Part shown: positions 49,701 to 61,700 of the stretch, in pieces
Position numbering within the stretch: the first letter of the stretch is position 1
Layout: every line of letters starts with the position of its first letter
Source: Marthasterias glacialis
Lineage: Eukaryota > Echinodermata > Asteroidea > Forcipulatida > Asteriidae
DNA length: 64,000 nt
Assembly (NCBI GenBank): GCA_911728455.2
Contig: OU452229.1
Location: 1,245,001 to 1,309,000, forward strand
Direction: 5' to 3'
Notes under the pieces: model-generated
What the model was told of the DNA's origin: nothing
The model's database searches: none
Seen by the model: only the letters and a program-made list of their open reading frames with translations
Made by a program: the position numbers and the translations under genes

Positions 49701-52700
49701 GCCTGGTAATACCAAGAATTCTATTCTGTATCCCCCGAGGCAATCATTCCTACCTGTTGCAATGAGAGGATGGGGCGCATCTTGATTAGTTCCTGGACCT
49801 GCTCATTACTGATGGCATCAGTCGTGATGTTCAGACACGGACATCCTAAAGTCTTCAGAGTATCCTTCCAGATATCCTTATGCAGACAATGTTCCTCTGA
49901 ACCTAAAATCAAGACAAAAAAACAGAGATATTGACATAAATAAGGAGACCGCAAATATAAGGGCTGGATAGCTCAGTTGGTAGAGCGTTGGTACATTAAG
50001 CTGGGGTTGCTGGTTCAATTCCCGCTCCAGTCAATTTTTCTTTTAAAGGATGTCCTAATACTTCAACGCATGATGACACGTCAATCCAGCCGTAACCATA
50101 ACTACCAATTCGGACACTGCCCAAGTTTCTATCTAATAAGCAAATCCTCTGACCTTTGAGTACTAGTCTCAACACATCTCCGTAATGCTCTGGGAATTGA
50201 TGGTTCAACATGACCTGAAGATGACCCCTGTAGATCTCAAACATCATCATGCGTTGATTGTCCATCTCCAGACCACAGCTGACCAACGCCTCACCGATCA
50301 CCTCAATGTACTGGGAACGAATTGACATGACAGGCTCGCAGTTGCTCAGCCACTGGGCAGGGTCAAACTGTCCCAACCAAAACAAGGAAAAAAAAAATCA
50401 TTCAAACTTATGCAAGCATTTAATTTATAATTAGATAATTTTAGCAAGAAACTTGTCTTAAAGTAGAACCACATACATACATAAACTGAGTGAATTAAAA
50501 TTAGGAAAAAATCTAATCATTTAGTTGTACGGTTGCATTCATTTTACTTGTAAATTTTGCTTCATGTAAAATAATTTCAGGCAAAAAAACAGTTAATGGC
50601 CTGACATTTTTACCCTAATCGTTACACAGTTACACAATGAGCACAAGCAGACAGGTCTAACTTGCATCGGGAAGAATGTTCCCAGTTCAACGGGAAAAGC
50701 GTTCTCAGCCATTATAGCTGGCGACTTCAGTTCAAGTCCAAAACATGGCGGGATCCATTTTGTAAAACGGATAAAAAAAAATAAGTTAAGGATAGAAGTA
50801 TTTTGCTGGTAGTCACAGGGTTTTCCCCGAGCCTTTTGCTCATCAAATTTAATCTCTGGGTTTTGAAACTTGTGGGTTTCTTGTTGATAAGACATAAGAA
50901 ACCCTATAGAAAACAGCTCAGTTAGTTTACTGATGTCAAATAATCCAAGTGCAGACAAGGGCAAGATTTACCCATTGGAAGTTGCCCATGGTCTTGGTTA
51001 AACATTAATCCAATGCTAAGGCGGCTTTTAAGTTTCAATCAGTACACTAGGACCAATCTTCTGGAGACATCTGAGCGTAAGTGAAGAAAGTCAGAGTAAG
51101 TCATCATACCCACCTTGGTCAACAGCATGAAGGCTGTGTCCTGGACGTCACTCATGCCGACTCGTACCACGTCACAGTACATCTGAACAAAGGCATCTCC
51201 GCAATGGTTGGGAGCAAGATTAGGGGCCAGTAGGCCAGCTAGGTTACAGTTACTCAAGACGGCTTGCAAGAGGGGCTGGGCTTGGTCAGGGTAGGGACGG
51301 ATAAATTCCTTAAAAACAGAAACAGACACATAATCATTACATGAGAGCTAAGGAAATAAAAACCGTTATAAACCCCACACACAGATCCTTGTCATTTGAT
51401 TGGTGGAATACGCGACACGTGTCATACTTTATTTTGCCATGTATTTACAAGATTTACTGCCTCGACATTGGCACGTTCTACATTGTTAATTTTTGGATGG
51501 TGTACATGGATTTTCAAGGTTTAATTCGTAGTATTATTCTCAAAATAATCAGTCCCATCCGTTCGTCCAAACAAGGCAAGGTCTTGCCATGGCTTACGAA
51601 GTTGGTGTCTACATGGAGTTGTCCTCATTATTTAAAAGGTTTTTTTCTTCAATCTCCAGAGTGTGGGGTGGACGAGTTTCCGTGTCTATTTTGTGTTTAT
51701 TGTAAAAAGAAGAAAAAAGAAAAAAAATTCAAATGACAAGGATCTACATGTGAGGTATGTAAAACAAATATTGAATGCATTTTGATCATGCATTGGCTTT
51801 GCCTCGTGAAATGGAATAGTCCCGATTTCACCTCGTGATTACAGTCAGCAACAATGCACTCACAGGCGAAGCCGCTGTCCATAAAAAAAAGACACTTTAT
51901 TACAATTAAAAAATTGCAACAATGGTCGTGGCTTCCAATACTTCTGAATCAAAGAGCATTCAATCATTTTGTTGTTCAGGATTCAACAGTTTCAGCACTC
52001 TACAAAAAAGAACCTCAAGTCCAGAGCTTGACTTTATATTCACTAAACTTCCTCCCTCTGTCGAATTCTTACCTGGCCTAATATTTCAATGCAGGATGAG
52101 AAGAACTGGCGGGTGGGTGGGTAGTGCCTGGCACTCTCCTTCATCTGTTGTCCGAGGTGATACAGGAGGCTGATGCCAGTCTGCTTAGCGGCCTCAAACT
52201 CGGCTGAGTTGTCTGATAATGCTCGTGTGAAATGTATCAGATCACTGAAGAAAGAAAGATAAAAAGTTTTAATTTTAATGCATTTTTTTATTGTAAACAT
52301 CATAAAGGCATATATGAGGCATCCTTGGTTTCATTACCAGAAACATATTACAATAATAATAATAATAGTAATATCAGTATAGTGGTCAACGAGGGTTGAA
52401 GAAGCTTTGTCCTCGTTAGTCGACACAGAAACAAGATTGACTTACGTTATAGCATTCTCTATGTGCACGGCTGAGACAACCACAGTGGGTGGGGGCGGGG
52501 ATAGTGACTCGATGGACAACTGGTTGAACTCCACTCTGTTTTCTTCTAGTCTGCGGAAGACGATTTCATTGCGCTGTTTCTCTTTATGCTGAAGAGGAAA
52601 TGAAATGAAAAAAAGGGCAAACTTTTAAAACAAAATTTTGTGAATGTTCCTTCAAGATTTTGCAGCTTTTGGTTCAAGCATTGCTTTATAACAAACACAG

Positions 52701-52738
52701 CTTTATTGATTAAATTACCTCAATTGTATTATCATCCC

Positions 52739-52789
<51 letters not shown>

Positions 52790-55700
52790 GTAAGTCATTT
52801 GTAATGAACCAAATCAATCTAAATAGATGTTCAAGATGCAAAGAAAAAAACAGACAATGAAAAGCAATCAACAATATCCAGTGAAAAGAAAGCACTGAAA
52901 AGAAGGGAACACATACAAGAGCAAAGCTATGAACAATAAATAACAACAAAACTACAAATTACTGAATGCTATCTTGAAAAGGTGAGTCTTGAGAGTAACT
53001 GGACTTCAGAAATATTACGGATATCTTGAGGAAGTTCATTCCAGTGAGAAGATCCAGCATGTGCCAATGAACGATTCCCATTTATTTTGTAAAAAAACGG
53101 TAGAGGTTAATGATCTTCAAATGTAGTTTTACCTCATATAATAGCTTGAAAAAATACATATCTGCAGAATTTCTGAACATTATTCAGAAAAATCTGAAGA
53201 ATATTTCTATTTTCTTACCTTGACCGTCACTACGGCTTTCCCTTTGCATTGATACATTGGGTTAAAAGAACTCTTGCAGGCGATCTGGACATGCGTCTAA
53301 GAAACAAAATACCTCAAATCAGTTGTACTTCTTATGCAGATTGATTACTTCACACAAATGACAACATAAAAAGAACTAAACTTCGTCATATAAATCAAAA
53401 CTCTGAAAAAGAAAACAATACCTCTGTCTCTCTGTTGACATAAAGGTCGGGTACCATCTCCAGATACTCACAGTCCATCACCACGTTACGATTCTCCCTG
53501 TCTGAGAATGTGCTAGGGTACCAGACAAAAAATAGAACAATGTGTTTTTCAAAACGTAAAACTCCATAAAAAAAAACTAAACTGTTAAGGTTTGTAGCGT
53601 GTCATGGCCAATGGTCTAGTACAACCAGCCACTGAAGCCAGGTGTTATTTAACCACAGAGCACAACAAGTACTTACTCAGCATAGAATAGAAGTTGCTTG
53701 ATGTCATCTTGTAGGAAGACTAGCATTGCATGATTATTGACGAGGAGTTCTTTCGGAACATCAGGTACCGGTGGCACAATGGGCACCAGGGAGGGCGGGT
53801 CTAATCTTGTGTTGTATTGAGTTAGCCGACTTAAGATTCGACTTGTGGCTGCACGAGAAGATGAAATATGAAATATGTCTTAATATTAGAATTCCATGAC
53901 TCTATCATATAAAGTGGCTGAGAGTAAAAGTAGAGCATCAGACTCAAGGTCTGGTGTCTGAGGTGTAGGTTCGAATCCCCGTCGAAGCACTTGTATACTT
54001 GGGCAAGACACTTATACTAAAATGTCTTCTTGTCATTCAAGAGTAAATGGGTATCTAAAAGAGTAGAGATTGTATTGGTTTTATGGATGCTTTCTTTATT
54101 CCTTGCATATGATAAAAAATAAAATTAGCTGTTGCGAACTGCTTACCAACCAAAAGGACCTGTTGCAAAAAATTGTTGACGGCCTCTTGTTTCGACCCTA
54201 GCAGAGTCTTTCTCAAAGGCATGTACAGTACAGTCACCATATGAATGAGGATATAACGTACTGTGAAGCAATTATAGTTAAGTGTCTTTCTCAAGGCCAA
54301 CAGTGTCACAACCAGGACACTAACCCGCACTGTAGTGACTCAGCCACTAAAACTTGAGTTCAATGTGCTAAACCACTCGGCCAAAACACTTGACCTATGT
54401 GCTTGGCAACCTGTGTGCCTATTTGGTTGTTGGTGCTGCATACTCTAAAGGAGTTGCGATGGTTTGGGTAATACAGTGTGAGGGCGCTTTGATACTTGGT
54501 TTAAAAGCGCTTTATCAATTTCTGATATTATTGCTATCACGGCAGGGGAGTCTGATGGTTGCTGTTAGCTGTTAGGAGAGGAATTCATTTCATTTATTAA
54601 TTCTGGTTGTAAAGCCAAGGATTTTCAGAAAAGCGACTTAATCTCTATACTAGCCAAGAACTCCATGGAGAGAAGACAAGGAAGGAAGTTTTAATTTTAG
54701 ATGTGGGAGGAAAACCCCAGGGATTTATTCCAGGGAAAACCCACGCAATCAGGTAAGGACTGAAAACACAATCCGAATAGTGCCCCCTGCGAGATTTGAA
54801 TCAAAGTCCTAAAGGTGGAAAGATACCACTACACCAACCCAACCACCCAAGAGGGGGGGGGTGTTGATGAGGCATCAGGCAAATTGGGATGAGAGCAAGA
54901 CGAATGGCTTACCCGAGTTGATCTGGTCTTCTTCAGAGGTGATGCCAGAGGTTGATCCTGAGGTACAGAGCTCCGGTTGACTCATTCTCATCCAGGACTT
55001 CACTAAGAGAATGGTTTGATGGTTGGTCTTATTTACATTGACGTACTCCATCCACAGATCCTGAACAATGTAGAAAACAATAACACCAATCCGGGATGAG
55101 ACCGGGAGTCAGCCAGACTAACAACAGACTACAGGTTCTAGCCATCACATAACAAAATAATCAGCAGAAATAAAACTTGACATAAATCAAAACCAACTCT
55201 TTATTTAAACACTTACTTTAAGTTACACTTATTTACAAAATTGGAAGCCAGTTAAAAAAATAGCATTAGTAAAAAAAAAACATAGGTATTAAGGTGGAAG
55301 TGTGAAAGTTAATTCTAAAGTCAAATTTTCAAAAGCATTGTTGGAAAAATCAGAATTCATTTTACCCTGAATAAGAATAACCGAACAGGGATGCAAACAA
55401 ACACTGTATGCATGCAAGTGCCTCTTCTTTTCATATTTTCAGAATGACCACACGTGACTGCAAACTTTACCAGATCATTTTCCACACACAAAGTCTACAA
55501 ACATACAAGTGAATAAGTGATGAATTCTTGAGCTGAAGTCTAACTCCTTCAGAGCAGACACAGCCAATTTAAGCTACTTGAAGCTAACAATAATAATAAT
55601 AATAATGTACATTTATAATGCGCCATGTCTGTCATAAATGACACTCCTGGCACTAAATTATCAAATTGGTGGAGCTTGTTAAGAATGATTTCATGAGATA

Positions 55701-58700
55701 AAGCAACCATGATACAACACCTTGAATAGGGATATCAGGCGAGGTGGTGCATATTGCTGCCAGACCATGCCAAAAACACTGCGGCAAAGTCCTTCTCTTA
55801 ATAATAAGTGTACTGGATTCTTTTATGAGCATTACACAACACATTGGAACAACGGCTTTATGGCCAATCCAAAGGACGAAGCAATGATGGTTAAGGGTCT
55901 TGCTTAAGGACACAAGTGTCAAGATGCCACACTCTGCTGCTTAGAAACACCAGAGCTTGAGTCCGGTGCACTTGACCGCTCGGCCAGGACCCGCTGTCCA
56001 TGTACTTTACTTACCTGATCTCCATTGAAGATTCTGGACAGCTTCTCTGCCTCGTACTGAAGCGGTAACGATGGCAGATAGAGACTTGGATCATGCAGTA
56101 GAGGTTCCTCTAACCACAAAAGATACATCTGATACAACCTGTGTGCCACAAACAGGATCTCAGTGACTATTTCATGTATGAACAGCGGTAAGGATACCGT
56201 GTGACTATTTCATATGGCTAGTGGTTAGGGTACCCTCAGTAACTATTTCATGTATGAACAGCAGTAAGAATACACAATTGCTATTTAGTATGCAAATATT
56301 GGTAGGGATACAAGGTGACTATTTCATATATGGATAGTGGTTAGGATACCCTTAGACTGTTTCATGTATGAAAAATGGTAAGAAAACGCTGTGACTGTTT
56401 TAGGATTCGGTCATAGCATGTGCAGAATCATCTAGATCAGTCTTGTAAAAATGAAGAAAGACAGATAGTTTTTGTTGGAACTACAAACCGACAAATCACA
56501 CTCAATCATACAAAGAGTACAAACATGGTGTAACCATACAAACAAACAACAAACTGCAACAACTACATGCACATGTAGCTTGTAACTGTTCCATGAATGT
56601 CTTATTGCTAGATGGTATGTCCTCTTCGCTGATTTAAGCACACGATTAAATATTTGAAGACAAATGACAAACTATCAGTTAGTCTTGGAACATGTACCCT
56701 GTGGCTATTTCATGGTTGTTTTAAAACTAAATAATAAGTCCACTGTACTGATTTGAGCACACACTACAACATTTGACCAACTTACTGGACAAGATTACGA
56801 CTTTGTTCCGCCTCCATTTCATACTCCCCTTCCTCAAGCCCATCCCATTTGGCCTCTTCCTCTGTGCTCTCTGTCTGGTCTTGAGAACCCAAGGAAGAGG
56901 AGGAAGGGGATGGTTTAGGGGGCGGTTTCTTGCGACTTGCTTCATGATGGAAGTCTGCTGTCTGACGGAGTCTCCTCTTTAATCTCTTCAAGTAGGTCAG
57001 GTTTGTGATGCTCTGGAAGTAGCGCTGGCCGATGCTGCCTCTTTGAGAAACTCTAAAACGTTTTTATTAATAAACATTAAGAAGTTTCAATCTTAAAGGT
57101 CTTTCTTGTGAAGCGTTTTTTTATTTTCATCATTATTTTTTTAAATCTAAAGCCCCAGCTCAACATTGTTAAAGTGTCTGTAAATGCTTCCATTCTTTGC
57201 ACAAATCAAGATATATGTTATAAAACCAACCTGTGACAATGTCAGCTCATTTCGTTGTTTCATGTGCGAGAAAACGGTAAAAATGCATTCAGCATCTTTG
57301 TACGCATTCTTAGGCCGAGTTTTGGTCTCACACGATTTTTGGATCTTATTTCATTTATTATTTAAAAACGATAACACATTAGGCAGAAATATTTCAAGGA
57401 AAGTTTTCTACCATCATTATCTTTATACCATGCAAGGTATATGTGAATCTGTGAACATTTTTTTCTTCTTTTTTTCGTACCAATGTTGAGCTGGGGCTTT
57501 AAGGCAGGAGACCGAAAAAGGGAGGGGAAAAAGAGCATTCCTAAGAAAAATACAAAAATTACAGTCATATTTTATAGCACTAGCATTGTGTCAAGTTATG
57601 TTGTCTAGCTGCTCGGGTGTTGATTTCACAAATTACCAAGACTTGTCTTATCTGGAGTTAGGATGAGTAACTAGTCCTAACCAGCTAGAAATCTGCGATC
57701 TCCACATAAATCCCTTCTGATTCCCCCAGTTATCAAAACCAAGTCGTATGGTTCCTGCTCTCTTTCCAATATGCAGCAGTTCAGTTATGGAATAGTCTTC
57801 CAGAGGTGGTTAAAGAGGCCGAAACATCAGAACATTTCAAAACCCGGCTGGAAACATATCTGTTCACTTTGTACAACTGTTGATTTCCCCTTCATAGAGC
57901 ATAGGGACCTCACGGTGATATGTGCTATATAAGTATAGGACTTGTCATAAGTTAGGACTAGTTTTGTGAAATCCACCCTTGGTGACATACCCTGTTTCTA
58001 CCGTAACTCTCTGGAGGTAGATAGCGAAGAATCGTTGCCATATGACCGGGAGTAACGGATGATCAATGTCGGTCTCTAGAGCCAACTGGGCCCATCGATA
58101 GATCGGAAGGCGAGCTACAGGCAGGGCGTAGTCAAACCTCAGCTTCTGACATGCTCTCTACGAAAAACAACAACAAACATTTCGTGGATTAGAATGCTGT
58201 GCAAATAAATGTAGCCATGTTGTTTTTCTCTCGTTCAAATCAATTTAGGAATATCAAGGCTGGAAGAGAAAGTAGTCTGGTTGCAGGAGGACAAATGCTC
58301 ATAGAAATAGACCAACAACCATTTCCTGACACTGTCTACCGTGGAATTCTGCACTTCCAGCCTACAACACCACTCGCTTTATTTGGCACATAAGAAACTT
58401 AATGATAGCACTTAAAGATTAACTAATAGTAAAAAAACTGCACGAGCTTCCGTAGCAACAACTACTTCATCAGATGCAATGAAGGGGACAAGCTTAATAC
58501 AATCTATATAAAGTTCAAGAAAGTTCCAGGTGAGTAAGTTCAGTTAACAGGAACAAAGGTAGGCTGGTGCATCATTCCTGGTGGTGGGACAGAAAACCAC
58601 AGAAAGTGCATAAATCTGGGGTAAGCATCACTATAAAATTCGGCCTAAGCACAAGTAATACAAGTAGAAATTTCAGGCTAACAATCACTGATTTTCCGAA

Positions 58701-61700
58701 AACAACAAATCGGAAATCAGATCAAATTAGGAATACTATAATGCCAGAGAAATTAAAAAACAAAAACAAAACATGCACCTTGAGCCCAGCATCAGGTGTC
58801 ATTGAAGAATCATTACACAGCTCTGTAGAGACTTCTTTCAAAATGTTGATGGATTCTAGGTACTTAGTCTCTGCAGACAGGATGCAGTAAGCAAGCCAGG
58901 GTCTCTCCATGCTCTGCTTCTCTAGGAGACTAGGCAACGGTGATCCAGATGAGACGAAAGACAGGACTGATGAGAGAAAGCCTTGGGCTTTAGTTTCTAC
59001 CTTAACATCCTGAGCAGAGGAAAACAACAACTGCTGATGAAAGAGTGAAAGTAATGCAATGCGGAGCCCAGATATGTAGGTTCGGTTTAAAATATTTTGT
59101 GGAGGTAATCTCATCATATTGCTGAGCGTGATCTAGTAATTGTGGTTCTGATAACAGTACACCCAACTAATTTATCTACAGTAAGTGGATTTCACAAAAC
59201 AAGTCCTAACTTAGGACTAGTCCTATAAGTTAGGACTAGTAACTCGTCCTAATTCGAGATAAGACTAGTCCTAGCGCTTTGTGAAATCCACACCCGGTAC
59301 CTCAATTAGTAGCTGCACCTCAGTTTTTAACTCTCAATTTCAATCACAAGTAAGAGAATAGCATTAGCTGTAGCAAACTACCTACCAACAAATATGACCT
59401 ATTGTATAATCGCAAAACAATTCTAATGGCCTCACATTTCGACCCTAGCAAAGTCTTTTTGAGCCTCTGAGAAAGACTTTGCTCAGGTCAAAACTTGAAT
59501 CCACTCTTAAGTTTTTGACTTCATCATTAGTAGCAAAATCAAAGCCATAGCAATCAGCAACAATGAGGAAAACACTTGCAAGATCCCACGCCACCACTTT
59601 TAGGAAGCAGTACCCCACCACTGCGCTCTTCACCAGTCTCATAAAAGATAAATAAATCATATAACTTCAAGAAAATGTGATGCGATCAAGCAAAATGACT
59701 CACTTGTCGACCCTAGTCAAATTTTTTTTTAATCATGTAATTGTAAAGAGCACTGTGAAAACCCTTTGTTGATACCACATTTGGCTCAAAAGTTGTGGAA
59801 GTTGAAACATCAAAAGATGTCAAACACTGAAACTGAGAAAAATGGGTGTAAGAGTTGAGTTAATTATTGATCAACCAAGAGTTTGTTTACATGATTTAAT
59901 AATCATTTTACCCTTTTTTGATGTTTTTTATTGGGGGGGGGGAAAAAGTAACCAATAAGCATTTAAATCAACAATAGAGTAAATTTTGACAAAAACACCC
60001 CTTTGTACATATTTGGGCCTGTTTCTACATAATGAAATTCTCAACAAAAGATTCATTTAGCTTTGATCGCATCACAAATATGAATAACCCAATCTCAAAA
60101 CAGAGTCTCACAGCAGTGAATGGAATGCAGCCAAAGTGGGAAAACAACAACTGCTGATGAGAGAGTCCAACTTATAGAAACCCTTCAACTTTTCGTAAAA
60201 TTTGCCAGTAGGTTGACCAATCCTTTGGAAACAATCAGCTGGACAGGTTATGTATGGTTGAACTAAATTGAACTTTGCACCACCTATGTACTGTGTTGAT
60301 GCATCCATAAGGCTTGTATTTGACACTGGACCTCAAGCCCTGAGGCCAGTAGTTTTAGTGTTGGGCCAGTCAACTCATGACCGGTCAAGTCCGGTGGGTC
60401 ATGTGTATTTCAATTCAAGAATAATACCTTACTGTGTATATATCTTGCACAAAAGCAAAGCATGTTCAAATGTTGACTTTGAGTCTGATGAAAATATGAC
60501 CTTTCAGTTATATTGAGTAATGAAGTATCACCCATAAAGACAATGGGGTAAATCTTCTCATACATGTCTTAGTGCTTGTTCAAATACAAACAGTCAAATG
60601 CATGTTAAAATATGTCACAATTTTGTTCCTTCGATTTAATTCTGCTCTTGTAAAAACCATTCTGTTCCAGTAAACACTTTGAGCTACATGTAGCCCTGTG
60701 GTCTTGTGGATTTTTACCCCAAATTCAAGCCCTGCTTTCACCACAAAATATCATGAGACTGGCATAGTTTATCTATATAGTTCAATACCGTGTGGATGAT
60801 ACTGAATGGTCAGACAGTAGGAGGGTTAATTGTTGAAGTTCCCAGAGTGGTGCATTGCGAGTGAAAAACGGAACTGGCGTGTGAAGAATTACTAATGCAG
60901 ACTGATGAACCAGCAACAAAGGGACAATAGACCTTTATCATGCTGCCATCATCTTGGTCATGTTCCCTGTATCCAATAACAGTGATAGACGCTAATATTC
61001 ATTGTACAAAAAGGAACCAGACTATTTGCCCTTCCAGCCTCGGTTTGGTTACATGGTTTGAATGGGAGAAAATCAAGATGGCCGCACCATGATAAAGGTC
61101 TATCGATAAGAACAAAAACCTTAAAAGCACTGCAAATACGAGAAACAAATCCAACAGAACGCAAACTAAATGCAACTCATAATACCTTGCTTGGCCAGTT
61201 TTTAAATCCTAGCTGCAAAATTAAAAAATGTTCATATCAAAGTACAAGGATTTGAAATATGTCCATTGGGTACACCTTAAATAATTGTTTTTCATCTGTT
61301 CAGAATCAGAATTTATTTTCACAGGTTGTTTATTCCAGCCCGATACACAAGTTTAAAGAAAATGCACAACATACATAGCATGCATATACATGCATGAAGG
61401 AGATATTCACATATCTAAAAGTTACAACTTCTTACTTTTATGAAGAACTTGAAGTCACTATTGCAAATTGTTTGTTTGTCAGACCCCTAACACCCACTAG
61501 TCACCAGCCCTTTTGTTGTCACAAGTCTTTTCATGTATACTTTTTATTTATTTTTGGGGGCGACAAGTAAAAATTGACCGGAACGGGATTTGAACCTGCG
61601 ACCTCTGGATTAATGTACTGACGCTCTACCAACTGAGCTATCTAGCCCTAATGTTGGCAGTCTCCTTTTTTGTGCAAAGTATGTTCAAATGTTGACTCTG

